Part shown: in pieces, positions 31,016 to 41,877 of the stretch | Numbering within the stretch: the stretch's first letter is position 1 | Layout: each line of letters begins with the position of its first letter | Assembly (NCBI GenBank): GCA_917880885.1 | Contig: OU862928.1 | Coordinates: forward strand, 35,824,962-35,888,961 | DNA from: Limnephilus marmoratus | Lineage: Eukaryota > Arthropoda > Insecta > Trichoptera > Limnephilidae | Length of the DNA stretch: 64,000 nt | Direction of reading: 5' to 3' | Translations under genes and position numbers: made by a program | The notes under the pieces: generated by a model | Database searches by the model: none | What the model saw: only the letters and a program-made list of their open reading frames with translations | What the model was told of the DNA's origin: nothing

Positions 31016-31590
31016 GTTTCCCGCAGGGGTAGGCAGAGAGGACGGACCGCCAAACAACTAGGTACATACTCTTCTATTATTCTGTCTTTTGACAAGGCCC
31101 GTCTCAAGTATCTGATTCACTTGGTCGTGCCATGTCTTCCTCAGGCATCCCCCGACTTCTTCTACCATTCACATTTGCGTAATATATTCTTTTTTACACT
31201 ACTTTTTTCATTCATTCGCTTTACGTGCCCAAACATCTGAGGGTCCCTTTCTTAATCTTACTCATTATGCTTACATCCTTTGTGGATATCAACATTTCTA
31301 ACACGATCATACATGGTTTTATACGCCTCAGGGATCTCATTTCAACAGCATTCAGTTTGCTTTCATCCGTCCTCTGCCAGTTCCATGCCTCACTGCCATA
31401 CATCAGGGTAGGTACCAGGACTCCATTGTGGACTGCTAGCTTCGCTTCTTTTGACAGTTTTTTTATTAGCGCCAACGGCATTCAGTCCTCCATTAATGGA
31501 GTTACCGGCATTTACCCTTCTTTCAATATCTCTATCAGCCTTCCCATCTCTCGTAAACATACTACCCAGATAAACAAACTCATCCTATTA
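31016..31590 (-). pseudogene. RTE-like LINE RT C-terminal fragment
   Basis: From the right end on the minus strand it encodes VYLGSMFTRDGKADRDIERR, then the ALIKKLSKEAKLAVHNGVLV stretch, LMYGSEAW and NAVEMRSLRR. This is the region after the RT catalytic core in RTE-like endonuclease-RT proteins. The frame is broken. Truncated, non-functional. Confidence 0.8.
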
Positions 31591-31591
31591 A

Positions 31592-31665
31592 TAATAATAA
31601 TATTTGGATGACTTATATAGCGCCGTTTTTGTGAAAAATCACCTCAAGGGCGCTGTACAAACTTA
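31592..31665 (+). repeat. short repeat TATAGCGCCGTTTTTGTG, copy 2
   Basis: Same sequence as 20063-20130, preceded here by (AAT)n. It abuts the 5' break of the RTE fragment. Confidence 0.5.
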
Positions 31666-32038
31666 TAAAACATTTCTACAATCTTACTTCTAACTACAAA
31701 CTAGACAAACCACTACAACAACTTATGGCTAAAAATTGCATCCACCGGTTCATCGATCACTGATACGAAACTACTTTATTTATTTTTATTTATTACAATC
31801 CATTAGTTACATTCATATAGCAAAAATAACTTAGTAATAATATTGCAAAATAACTATAGACATTAAAATGTGTAATATCGCCCTACAAGTCTTATGTCTT
31901 GTAGGGCGATATTAGTTCCTAGCTAGGCAGATTGACCGTTCTAAGAAACCAAATGCTGGTGAAAATGCCAAAAATTTATTCTGTAAAAAATGTTGTTTTT
32001 TTATTTTTTTATCATCTATCTATCTTCTATCTTCTTCT

Positions 32039-32564
32039 TCTATATAAATAAAAATGAATCGCCGAAATGTATGTATGCGCATAACTTTCGAACGACTGCA
32101 CCAAATTGGATAATTCTTTTTTTTGGGTGTTCGTTATTGTCAGGACAAGGTTTGTATAAAACTTTTGATGAGCTCTGGCATTATGAAATTTGTATGAAAA
32201 AATTGCTATAAGTGGCACGCGAACTGTTTGAAAACTGAATGTATGGTATGCGGGAGGGGGGAAGGGGGAGGGGAACTCGAGTAGGGGGTTCGCGGGAGTG
32301 GGGAGGGGAACCAGGGAGGGGGAAGGGGAACCTGGGAGTTGGGAGGGGGACCTGGGAGGGGGGAGGGGAACTCGGGAGGGGGGTTCGCGGGACGGGGGAA
32401 AAGGGGGAGTGGAGTGGGGAGAGGGAAGGTGGAGGAGACGGAGTGGGAACGCGGGAGGGGAATGGGACACAGGAGAAGAAGGGGAGGCGGAAGGGGAACG
32501 GGACGAATGGGAAAGACAATTTCTTTATTAAATGGCATAGCAACGCATGCCGGGTACCAGCTAG
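32039..32564 (+). mobile_element. Helitron family B, copy 2
   Basis: Sense orientation: TC at 32039, TATATAAATAAAAATGAATC, then a purine-rich expanded core (32240-32500), and the 3' hairpin GGCAT/ATGCC before CTAG (32561-32564) followed by T. The base before TC is T rather than A, in a CTT/TCT-rich tract that may have slipped. The Gly/Arg- and Pro/Ser-rich ORFs here are composition artefacts. Confidence 0.8.
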
Positions 32565-32659
32565 TTAAATATATATTAAAGAAAATATACAAAATTTTTA
32601 CTAAATGTGCCGTTAATAGCTATACCAGCTATACACAAAATTTTTACTAAATGTGCCGT

Positions 32660-33310
32660 TAATAGTCAGCCATAGGGTTTACGCATAATGACTCTAATTA
32701 TGGATTTCTGGGCCAAGAACGAGTCGAAGAAGCGACCCGTTCGCATGTCAACCATGTACATATGTTGGGCACGCGTTTGGCTTGTTTCCCGACTGTGCAC
32801 CGGTGCCGAGGGGATCAATGACGCTAGTTCCTCATAGCATCTTCCATTGAAATACCGATAGAAAAAGGATAGCATTCCCACCCGATGCCTGTGCTCTAAA
32901 GATTGCAATCCGTTTGTTAAGATGGGAGAATCTAAAAAAACGGACCGTCCGTTTCTGCACAGAGTCAAGGGTTTTTTTCAGGTATTTTGAAACTCCAGAC
33001 CAGAGGTTGCTGCCAAATTCAATCGTGGAGCTCACTTGCGATTTGTACAGGGTTAGCAGTTGTGTACTTTTAAAGTATCTGCAGGCCCTGTACCGCACGC
33101 CCAGTTTTGGAAGGCTAATTTAACTATGACTTCGATGGAGCCCCCGTACCTGAGCTGGTCACTTAGAGTTACACCAAGCATATCAATGGAGGGCCTGTTC
33201 AGAAGATTGCTTCCGTTGAAGGAGACTAGATTTTCATTTCGATCCCTTTTAGACGTAATCAGACATGATTGGGTATTTGAAACATTAAATTCAATGAGAA
33301 TATAGTAAAA
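32660..33310 (-). pseudogene. LINE ORF2 C-terminal fragment (family H), copy 2
   Basis: Same family as 23297-23890: TIEFGSNLWSGVSKYLKKTL, SVQKRTVRF, NGLQSLEHRHRVGM and EELASLIPSAP. The coding pieces lie in different frames, so at least one frameshift has occurred. It begins next to a Helitron end. Relic only. Confidence 0.8.
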
Positions 33311-33691
33311 TTACATTCTAAAATGTAGTAAAACTATAACAGAAAGTATGACTTTAATGTTACGAGTTTATCACGGGCAATTAAGATAGAAAAGTGTTGT
33401 ATAAGATAACATTTCTACACACTTATTTCAACTAATGATAAAATAAAATGAGGAACACTTCAACTTTGCGTATTTTCAAATAATAATGCATTGTACGTCA
33501 TGATCGTTGGTATGTAATATCACTTGATAATGACTGGATCTCAACAGCCAGGAGTAACCAAACAGAGATATAACCAGGAATGTCATTTACATAGTGGATT
33601 TCTGAAAACCCATTTTGTCGTTAATAATATATTTTAATTTTTTATAAGAAAAACTCTCTTTTATAACTTTTGAAGGTTATTCCCATCAATG

Positions 33692-34190
33692 TATTATATC
33701 ATTGAAGAAGAAGATAACAATAATAATCTAAACGAAAATATGAAAGAGAACAAGACACAGAAAAACAGAAAAAAGACAATGGTCGAAACTGGGACTCGAA
33801 CCCAGACCTCTCGTCTAACCGGGACGTGCGCGTTAACCAATTTCGCTATTGCCTATTGGAATAGTTCCATATGAATAAATTCGGATACATTTATCCGAGA
33901 CGCTATCCAGGATACAAACCAATTCTTAGAATGATTGTTTTCGATAAAAAGGGTAGTTGCCCATAATATGGAAAAATAATTAGTTGAAGATAATATTGTT
34001 AATTCTAAAAAAAATTTAAATATGAGATTGACAATTATGACGGTTTGACAGAAGGTGGCAATAGCGAAATGTCCCGGTTAGACGAGAGGTCTGAGTTCGA
34101 GTCCCAGTTTTTCTGTTTTTCTGGGTCTTGTTTTCTTTCATATTTTCGTTTAGATTATTATTGTTATCTTCTTCTTCAATGATAATATAT
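33692..34190. mobile_element. second tRNA-bearing foldback element
   Basis: The left arm (about 33692-33853) and the right arm (about 34057-34190) are reverse complements sharing ATCATTGAAGAAGAAG, AACAATAATAATCTAAACG and the tRNA-like block. The left tRNA-like copy is nearly complete; the right lacks part of the D arm. It has no sequence in common with the foldback at 3187-3904 beyond the tRNA-type core, so the design arose twice. Confidence 0.7.
33781..33853 (-). tRNA. tRNA-like pseudogene in foldback arm
   Basis: Minus strand: D arm GCG/CGC, anticodon stem CGTC/GACG with loop CCGGTTA, and T arm CTGGG-TTCGAGT-CCCAG with a consensus B box. The acceptor stem does not pair well, and position 33 is C, as in the other foldback tRNA. 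I judge it a tRNA-derived remnant. Confidence 0.5.
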
Positions 34191-34204
34191 TTTACATTAT
34201 CTCC

Positions 34205-34300
34205 ACGAGGGAAGGCCTGAAAGGAAGGAGAGGAAGTTCTAGGAAGGAAAAGGTGTGAGGGATGGGTAGGAATCTGGGGGTCAACTTGTTCAGGAGTGAC
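34205..34300 (-). repeat. SINE-like body fragment
   Basis: Reverse-oriented piece of the element at 9535-9808; shared stretches are AAGGAGAGGA, GTTCT.GGAAGGAAAA and GGTAGGAATCT. No tail or head is preserved. Confidence 0.5.
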
Positions 34301-34377
34301 AAATGTATGAATCCGTCCCTCCCACTGCGGTGCAAGGCGATGGATTGAGAGAGTTTAGCTTGAGAGGTCAAAAGGAT

Positions 34378-35505
34378 CTGCCTTAATCAGTCTCGGTACC
34401 TACCCTGATGTATGGCAGTGAGGCATAGAACTGGCAGAGTAAGGATGAAAGTAGACCGAATGCTGTAGAAATGAGATCCCTGAGGCGTATGTGGGGCAAA
34501 ACCATATACGATTGTGTGAGAAATGAGGATATCCGCAAAGATATAACTAATATCAATATAGTAACTATATCAAAGAATATATGAATTCCTAACCATTATA
34601 AAAGAAAAAAAAAAATTAAATTAACTAAATAAAATATCATACTTCACATCTTTTTCCAACCTGACTTCACTGAATTCTAATCTAACCTATATATATACTC
34701 TTCTAGACGATTATTTACCTACCTTGACAAATCTCGGAATGAACAAATTTTAGCTTTCATAAAAAAAAAATTATAGATTAACATATTTAAATCTTACTTC
34801 TTAGTAATTTATATTTTATAGTAATTTATTCTTTACTTCTTTAAAACATTTTCTTTTTTATAATCCTTTATATAATGTATGTTTATGTATATGTGTGTTT
34901 GTAAGTATTTATATGTGTATGTGCTTACGTATACATATATCTTGTTATATTTTACCTTAAATATTTTTATCTTTTTTCTTTCTCTTGTTTCTAATATCTT
35001 ATAATTTCTATTTCAAACCTATATTCTGTTCTAGCTCTCACACTGTATAACTTATATCATGTATGATTACCTTAACACGGGCATTAGCCTAGCATGGTAA
35101 TCAAGAAAAAAAAATATAAAAGTGTACTTTCAAAAATTGTATGAAATAAAAAAAAAAATAAATAAAAAATAGATAACTAAATATCGATTTTATTTCAAAG
35201 AAAGCAAGGCTGGTGTAAGCGTAATGAGTAAGATTAAGAAAGAGACTCTCAGATGATTTGGGCATATAGAGCGAATGACCGAAGAAAGGAGTGTAAGGAG
35301 AATATAATGCAAATGTGAATGGTAGAAGAAGTCGGGGGCGCCCGAGGAAGACATGGCACGTTCAAGTGAATCAGATAGTTGAGTCGGGCCAAGAGTCAGA
35401 GTAATAGAAGAGTAAGAATGAGACGATGTATGAATGTGAATGAGGCAAAGAGTGCGTGCCAAGACCGAGTTTCTGCCTACCCCTTCGGAGAAATGGCACG
35501 ATGGT
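34378..35505 (+). pseudogene. RTE-like LINE fragment split by a retroposed insertion
   Basis: The two halves (34378-34553 and 35200-35505) are consecutive parts of an RTE-like RT C-terminus and 3' UTR, matching 51890-52335 reversed. The first half has LMYGSEA and NAVEMRSLRRMW-type codons, the second LRWFGHIE-like codons and ends at GATGGTTAG. A 5'-truncated A-tailed sequence sits between them. Confidence 0.75.
34554..35199 (+). mobile_element. A-tailed retroposed insertion in the RTE fragment
   Basis: AT-rich, ending in an AAATAAAAAAAAAAATAAATAA-like tail at about 35140-35172. CAAAGA-like duplications are at both junctions. The content looks like the 3' UTR of another LINE (ACACGGGCATTAGCCTAGC near 35077). 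No usable ORF. Confidence 0.5.
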
Positions 35506-35514
35506 TAGACCGGG

Positions 35515-36785
35515 CAGTTCCAATGAGAAAGATTAATTATTCTCCGTACCAGCTTTTTTAAAATAATAACTCAATATCGATTTTATTTCATTAAAAATTT
35601 GCTTTAATTTATAACTACGTTCAAAAATGCTGAAAGGCGTAATGATAAAACTATTAAAATTGTGTACTTTTTGTAATTATTTTTTGACCATAAGTATTTA
35701 CAATTTTTCAATAATGTCTAAGCAAAATAAGAATGTAAAAAAAATCTTAAATATATTACTTTGTAAGACCGTAAATAAATAGAAGTATTTTCGTCACAAA
35801 ACACGTGCGCGAATCTTTTTTTTAATGATTTTACTTAAGCTAAAATTAAAATTCTGAAAAGTAGCTTTCCCAGATAATTTAATGATTTATTTTACTGCTT
35901 GATTATATGATTCGAAATGTGTGTTGTATAATACAAATTTTTTTTTGAAAATTTAACAAATCTGCCAACGATCTACGGTAAAACCTTATTGAACTAAAAA
36001 TAAACATATTTTCTCAAAATTTAAAACATAGCTTTACTTACGGACATATGAATATATCTGGACCTGCCGTAAGTGTTAAAAACGTAATATTTCCCCCTCC
36101 CCATGGAACCGGCTATAGCTCCGCCTTGGCGCCAGCTCGCTCCATGGGGAGGGGAGAGAGCCACGCTTGAATCTAAAATATGTGACGTCATCATTCTTGT
36201 AGTGACCAGCGCGGAATTAACGTCCATACGTTTTTACGAAATAACACGCCAAAAACGGCAGCTTGCGCTATACATTATAGGTACATATTATATGGAAATA
36301 GCGAATGTGGGCGGTTCTCCAGTGTCCTCGTCGCTGGTTACAGGGGTAAGTAAATTATGAAACATTTGTAAAAGTGTCTTAGTGAATTGGGGTGAATGTT
36401 TTCGGGGCAAGCATTTGGCCTTAGCAAATATGTTATTAACGTGGCAAGCAATTCGCGCTCCCATGTAAAAAGGTCTATTCATTCAAAGCAGATTTTGCTT
36501 TTAAGAACTAAATGGTGATATTATAATGCGAGATGCCTATATACGTCAGATTGATTTTTTAACGAATCACAGTATCTTTCCTCTCTTCGCCCCCCATAGT
36601 TTGGTTTTACCCCTCATCTGTATCTTCTGGTCTATTCATTCTGATGTCTACGGCTTTACTAGATAAAAGAATAATCTTTCAAAATCAATTTATAATTTTT
36701 AGTGGAAAAGCGCCAATATGTCTAAAGTTTGATTTCAAAATGACATATTTCCAGTTTTGTCCGGTTATTCCCTCTTAGTTAGTTA
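35515..36785 (+). mobile_element. interspersed element (family Q), copy 1, holding an 8-bp-TSD MITE
   Basis: It matches 58420-59071 from GGGCRGTTMCAATGAGAAAG to CCCTCTTA. Its ends form a weak inverted repeat (AGGGC..TTAC). Relative to that copy it contains 36039-36652. The flanking duplication is unclear, so the superfamily is open (hAT-like ends). Confidence 0.65.
36039..36652 (+). mobile_element. MITE with 8-bp TSD, copy 2
   Basis: GCTTTACT at 36031-36038 and 36653-36660 is the TSD. The uninterrupted relative at about 58950 lacks the insert. It is homologous (inverted) to 17480-18088. Near its left end is an inner hairpin, CCCTCCCCATGGA with TCCATGGGGAGGG. Confidence 0.85.
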
Positions 36786-37012
36786 AGTTGAAAATCGAAC
36801 TAATCTGTCTGACTATTAGCCGAGCTTCTAACAAAGCAATCTATTAGTCAAGTGTTAAATGTCTTCATAAATAATAATAAAAATTAAAAGCAAATAATAT
36901 TTGTCACTAATATATAAACATTGAAATGACAGCAAACTCAGGAAACTCGTGTAGTTATTAAATTATGAACTACGGTGAGAAATCAATTAAAACTCAAATT
37001 ATATTCAACTAG

Positions 37013-37133
37013 CAGACCCGGCCATATGTTGCTGTAGCTTAACCTTTATAACCAACGCCATCTATTAAATTAAATCCACACCGCCCGTTTGCCAGTCCGC
37101 TGCCCGCTGCTGCATGGCCAGATATATTATATA
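37013..37133 (-). repeat. Helitron-like 3' end fragment (third family)
   Basis: CTAGCAGACCCGGCCATATG has the form of the Helitron 3' terminus (reversed) seen at 1159 and 12376, preceded by A. No 5' TC end was found before the next Helitron begins at 37134. Confidence 0.4.
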
Positions 37134-37498
37134 CTAGCTGGTTCCCGGCATGCGTTGCTATGCCATTTAATAAAGAAATTGTTTCTCCCTGCGTGTCCTT
37201 TCCCATTTGTCCCGTTACCCTTTCGCCTCCACTTCCTCTTCCGCGTGTTCCCACTCCGCCTCCTCCACCTTCCCTCTCCCCACTCCACACCCCCCTTTCC
37301 CGGTGGATTCAGTTTTCTAACAGCTCGCGTTGCAATTTTTTTAATACAAATTTTATAATGCCAGAGCTCACCAGTAGTTTTATACAAACCTTGTCCTGAC
37401 AATAACGAACACAAAAATAAAAGAATTATACAATTTGGTGCAGTCATTCAGAAGTTATGCGCGTACATACATTTAGGGGATTCATTTTTATTTATTTC
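37134..37498 (-). mobile_element. Helitron family B, copy 3 (short)
   Basis: CTAGCTGGTTCCCGG with the GGCAT/ATGCC hairpin at the left and ATTCATTTTTATTTATTT at the right; the terminal TATATAGA is lost. The C/T-rich core is much shorter than in copies 1 and 2. It directly abuts an RTE-like coding fragment. Confidence 0.75.
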
Positions 37499-37500
37499 AA

Positions 37501-38862
37501 TTAATTTACATAAAAATTTTCGAGAAATGCCAAATTGTCGCATTACCAAAGAAGGCGGGCACGACGAAATGTGAACAACACAGAACTCTTAGCCTAATAT
37601 CCCATGCCTCAAAAATATTGACTAATATCATCCTAAAAAGAATCGAACCAAAAGTAGAGAACATCCTTTCCGGAGACCAGTTTGGCTTTAGAAGAGGTGT
37701 AGGAACCAGAGAAGCAATATTGTCGCTACGAATACTACTAGAAAAAAGAATAAAAAGAAACCAAAATACATTCATCGCATTCATAGACCTGGAAAAGGCT
37801 TTCGACAAAGTAGAATGGAAAAGACTCTTCGAGATTCTGAAGAGAATTGACATCAAATATAGAGATAGACGAATAATCCAGGCGCTGTACAAGAATGAGG
37901 CCGCTATAATTAGATGTGACAATGATACAAAAGAAGCCAGTATAAGACAAGGGGTGAGACAGGGATGCTCTCTGTCACCTGTTCTTTTTAACGCTTATAT
38001 ACAAAGTGCGATTGACGACTTGAGAGAGAGAATGAGTCACAGAAAAGGTGTAAAGATACACGGGCAAAAGGTGGATATGATAAGGTTTGCTGACGATATT
38101 GCTATGGTTGCTGAAAGCGAAGAAGAACTCCAAGAGGCCTTAACAATCATGCAAAGCATTCTTCAAAACAATTACAACATGAAGATAAATAAAGACAAAA
38201 CAAAGCTGCTGACTGTAGGCCGAACGCAACATCAGATGAGAGTAGAGATGTCAGGAGTTCCACTAAAGAACACCAAGGAGTTTGTCTACCTCGGGAGTAA
38301 AATAACATGGGACGGTCGGTCTAAGAGCGAGGTCAACAGCCGTATACACCAGGCTAGGCTTGCATTCAATAAAAGGTCGAAAATAATAGAATTAAATGAT
38401 ATAGACCTGAAACTGAGAATACTCCTCATCAAGACCTATGTATGGAGTATCTTGATGTACGGCTGTGAAACATGGTGCCTATCCGAAAGAGATAAACGGA
38501 GACTAGAGGCTTTTGAGATGTGGTCCTATAGAAGACTATTAGGAATTTCCTGGAGAGACCACATAACAAATGAAGAGGTTCTCCAAAGAATCGAAGGAGG
38601 AAGGCACCTGCTCAGGACCTTGTCCGAAAAGCGCGCAAGATGGATCGGCCATGTAATAAGACAAGAAGGCCTCTTGCATGCCATAATGGAGGGTATGACC
38701 GAGGGGACAAACGCTAGGGGACGCCCACGCCGAGAGTACCTGGAGGACCTGCTGGTGGACGTGCGCTGCTCATCATATGCAGACTTCAAAAGAGGCGCAC
38801 AAGACAGGGAAGAGTGGAAGAAACTAATAAATGACATTGCTGCAAACCAATCTCAGGATTGA
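37501..38862 (+). pseudogene. RTE-like reverse transcriptase, 5'-truncated, long open frame
   Basis: The frame is open from the junction at about 37501 to TGA at 38862, roughly 450 codons. It begins inside the RT domain (QIVALPKKAGTTKCEQHRTL upstream of the first Leu/Met codon near 37618). It carries FGFRRGVGTREAI, FIDLEKAFDKVEW, RQGCSLSPVLFNAY and the catalytic RFADD near 38089. A C-terminal region with YGCETWCLSE and RARWIGHVIRQ follows. The endonuclease is missing, so it cannot retrotranspose, although the RT core is undamaged. The family acts in the nucleus on its own RNA. 5' truncation is at the Helitron boundary. Confidence 0.85.
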
Positions 38863-38869
38863 AACCAGA

Positions 38870-39390
38870 GAGAGAGACTTAAAACTTTGACAAATTATAT
38901 AACTAAAAACCTTCGTCATAAATCACTCTATCTATGGGTGAAAACCACATGAAAATATGTTGTGTAGTTTAAAAGATCTAAGCGAGAGCGACTTCATTTT
39001 ATACTATGTAAACATAAGTGACAATAGGTCACTTGCATGGATTTCATAATGACTTGGAAAAAATCGTGTGGATAGATTTTTCTGCTAAGATTACGAAAAT
39101 GTTACTAAAAATTTATAATTTTACTTTCCACATGAAAATATTCTGTCTCCGATAATATTCAATTAATTTTGTAAAATTCCACACCGATTTTTTTTTATAT
39201 GGCATCACTTTGATTTCCGGCGAATTTTGAATTTGACACTTAAAATTCACTAGCTTTATTTTTTGTACTCTGCGAACTTATCGTTTGGTTCGATGTTTTG
39301 ACGGATGCTATGAAGTGACCAACGTTCATATTATGCATTCTGTAGCCTGTCTTAGATGAGTAATGGTAATGGTGCTGATTTTAACTGACG
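38870..39390. other. unassigned, probably LINE 3' UTR then host DNA
   Basis: The first bases (GAGAGAGAGAC) may be the 3' UTR of the preceding element. No tail or TSD was identified. Nothing else is supported. Confidence 0.3.
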
Positions 39391-39796
39391 GCCGGCGTAG
39401 TGCAGCGGTAAGGCGCTTGAATTTGCATTTCGAAGGTCGCGGGATCGAATCCCGGTGTGGCAAATAAATTTTATTTGATTAATTTGTGTATTTCACAATT
39501 TATTCATTTAAAATAATATATATTATATTTGCGGCACGTTCCAGAATGGAAGATACTCTCAGTATCGCCCTGGTGTAAGACCACCATTCAGAATTGAAAC
39601 GTTGCCTGAAATGGCTTTCGCCGTATTTGGTGACCAGATCTGAATAGCCAGGTACGCCCCTACCTTCCTCTTCCCCATCTCCTTCCCTCCCCACTACCTT
39701 CAGCCTCACAACATACCCCAATTGGGGATGCCATAGTCTCACTGGCTGCAGACGGGAGCAGTTGGGACTCTTGTGCGGTATTCATGTAAAAAAAAA
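39391..39796 (+). mobile_element. tRNA-headed SINE (family S), full copy in sense
   Basis: tRNA-like head at 39391-39471 (A box TAGTGCAGCGG, B box GGATCGAATCC), AT linker (TTATTTGATTAATTTGTG), a body with TGGTGTAAGACCACCATTCA and CAATTGGGGATGCCATAG, and the end TTCATGT plus about ten A. It gives the complete layout used to read copies 22186-22612 and 63341-63585. Confidence 0.85.
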
Positions 39797-40016
39797 AGAT
39801 ATACCTATATAAAGACGTTGAACATTATAATGATTAATGATCAATAAGATGGATCAAGGAAAAAAAATTTTATGAGATGTAATATTTTAGGTTTGCCTCG
39901 TTATTCTCCTGTGCCAATAGTGTGGAATACATCGTTTTTTTTTAAATGATCTCTGGCTATGTAATTATTGTTTTTCGCACCCATTCTTCTTTCTTCTTCT
40001 TTCGTATGGTGGGGGG
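39797..40016. other. unassigned
   Basis: Short AT-rich spacer between the SINE and the end of a LINE frame. CTTCTTTCTTCTTCTTTC near 39987 is low complexity. Confidence 0.3.
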
Positions 40017-40985
40017 TCAGAGGGGGACATCTAGGTCTGCGAGCCAGTCTAGGGCCTCAGGCATTGCCCTGTGAACCTCATCAATCCCGCCGGGGAATGA
40101 ACGGAGCGTTCATTCGTTGACCACATGTTCGGTGGTCTGCACCGCACCACATTCACACGTCGCCGACTCTTTAAGGCCCCATCTATGCATCATGTGAGCA
40201 CAACGGCTAAGGGAGCACCTTATCCTATTGATGGCAGTCCAGAGTTTGCGAGGCAATGAGAACCCAGGCTGTCTCTCAGTGGGGTATTGCACGAGATCGG
40301 CGTTTTTGACGTTGGCTGATTGCCACTCAAGCTTCCACCTATCTTCTGGGGTGAGAGGTGTTCGAAGGAGTCTTTCTCCTTCCGTCCAGAAGGGTTTTCG
40401 AGACTTTAAGCGGCATGCCGGGTGAGAAACGACATCATCGTGCAAGGGTATTTCGCTTTTTTGCAGCGCCTTCTTGTATTCCCTCAGTGTTGCAATATCT
40501 CGCCTGATATTTGGCGGGGTTATATTTGCAAGAACGGGGAGCCAAGGAAGAGGAGTCGATTTTAAGGTTCCGCTGATGGTTCGCATTGTGGCATTAAGCT
40601 GAACGTCGACCATGGAAGTGTGGGCGCTTCTGGCCCATACTGGAGCACAGTATTCAGCTGCTGAGAAAACCAGGGTAATGGATGCCGTTCTGAGCGTGTT
40701 GGCGTCGCATCCCCAGCTAGTACCAGCCAGCTTATTGACTAAGTTTAGTCTTGTCCTGGTTTTTTTGCCCACTGTTTCCATGTGTTTCCGGTAATTCAGG
40801 CTCCTGTCCAAAGTTACTCCAAGATAGCGGGGATGGGGGTCATGGTAAATATTTTTTCCATCAAACTGAACACAGAGTTTTGCGTTTGCCTGTGAATTAC
40901 TGAGATGGAAAGCTGTCACAACTGTTTTCGACCCATTTGGCTTAGTCGCCAATTGAGGAAAAATTCTTCCAGAGCCTTGAGGTCA
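40017..40985 (-). pseudogene. LINE ORF2 C-terminus with CxC...H domain
   Basis: Minus-strand frame containing PRYLGVTLDRSL, LAGTSWGC, AAEYCAPVWARSAH, STPLPWLPVLANI and RQPGFSLPR, then the Cys/His tail CECGAVQTTEHVV. This is the post-RT part of a widespread arthropod LINE polymerase. An in-frame TGA at 40110-40112 interrupts it, yet the frame continues for 30 codons (FPGGIDEVHRAMPEALDWL) to a second stop at 40017. The premature stop is therefore recent. Upstream of 40952 a frameshift separates EEFFLN from the main frame. The RT catalytic core is absent. Confidence 0.85.
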
Positions 40986-41831
40986 GAATTATGTACCGTC
41001 TTTCTGGTATATAAAAATTTAAATATTCAAAAAATCGCCAGGGTTTCAAAAATACGATAAAAAAAAATTTGGAATGTCTTAGAATATTTGCCTAAGCCGG
41101 AATTTTTTTTTTTTAAATGTGATGTAAGTGGCCTATTCTAAGAAAAGTCATTAAAAGTGATGAAAAAAATTGATTAAATAGGTTACGTTAGTTTAGGTTA
41201 TGGTATATTTTTAATTTTTTAGTTTGACTTTTCAAAGAGGTGTTGTTGACTAGATTCTGAGTTGTCATGGAATCTTTTGATTCACCTATCACCATTTCCA
41301 ATATCACATTTATTTTTTATTTATTATTTTACTGCACACAAACCACTCAGACGGTTCTTATGTCTTTCTCATAGTGAATGCCTAAATTTAAAAGATCATG
41401 CTAGGTTTAAAGTGGGTGATATCAGTCATACTTCCTAGGAGATAAGCTAATATAACACGTGTAAGCTAATTGAATAAAGTGACAATGTTGCAGAAACAAT
41501 CTTCTCCTTCCGTTGTTAAAATAGTTTGTCGTTCTGCCGGTGTAACTAAAAAACAACAGCTAAGAAAAGAACTTTACAAAAATGTCACATTCTTATGAAA
41601 AAATAAACTAGCACTGCCATCTTTTGGCAAATTGTCGAAACTTTTTAGTGCAAATATGTAGATAACAGATTAGTGACAAAAATTATCCAAATCAATTAAA
41701 AAATATTATAACAGTTGATTGGTCAGACATATCTGAAAAATCTGAATTAGAGTTAAGTATGCAGTTATATGTAAATGTGTATCTTCTATCTGGTACAATA
41801 CTCAGGTCACTCATAAACACCACCAAACCAA
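40986..41831. other. unassigned
   Basis: AT-rich, with no supported feature. The block around AAGTCATTAAAAGTGATGAA (41142) has a reversed echo near 51520, so a dispersed repeat may be present. Confidence 0.3.
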
Positions 41832-41877
41832 TAAGGAACTCCAGTTCAATTTTTTTATTTTTTTTAACCCATTGGCC

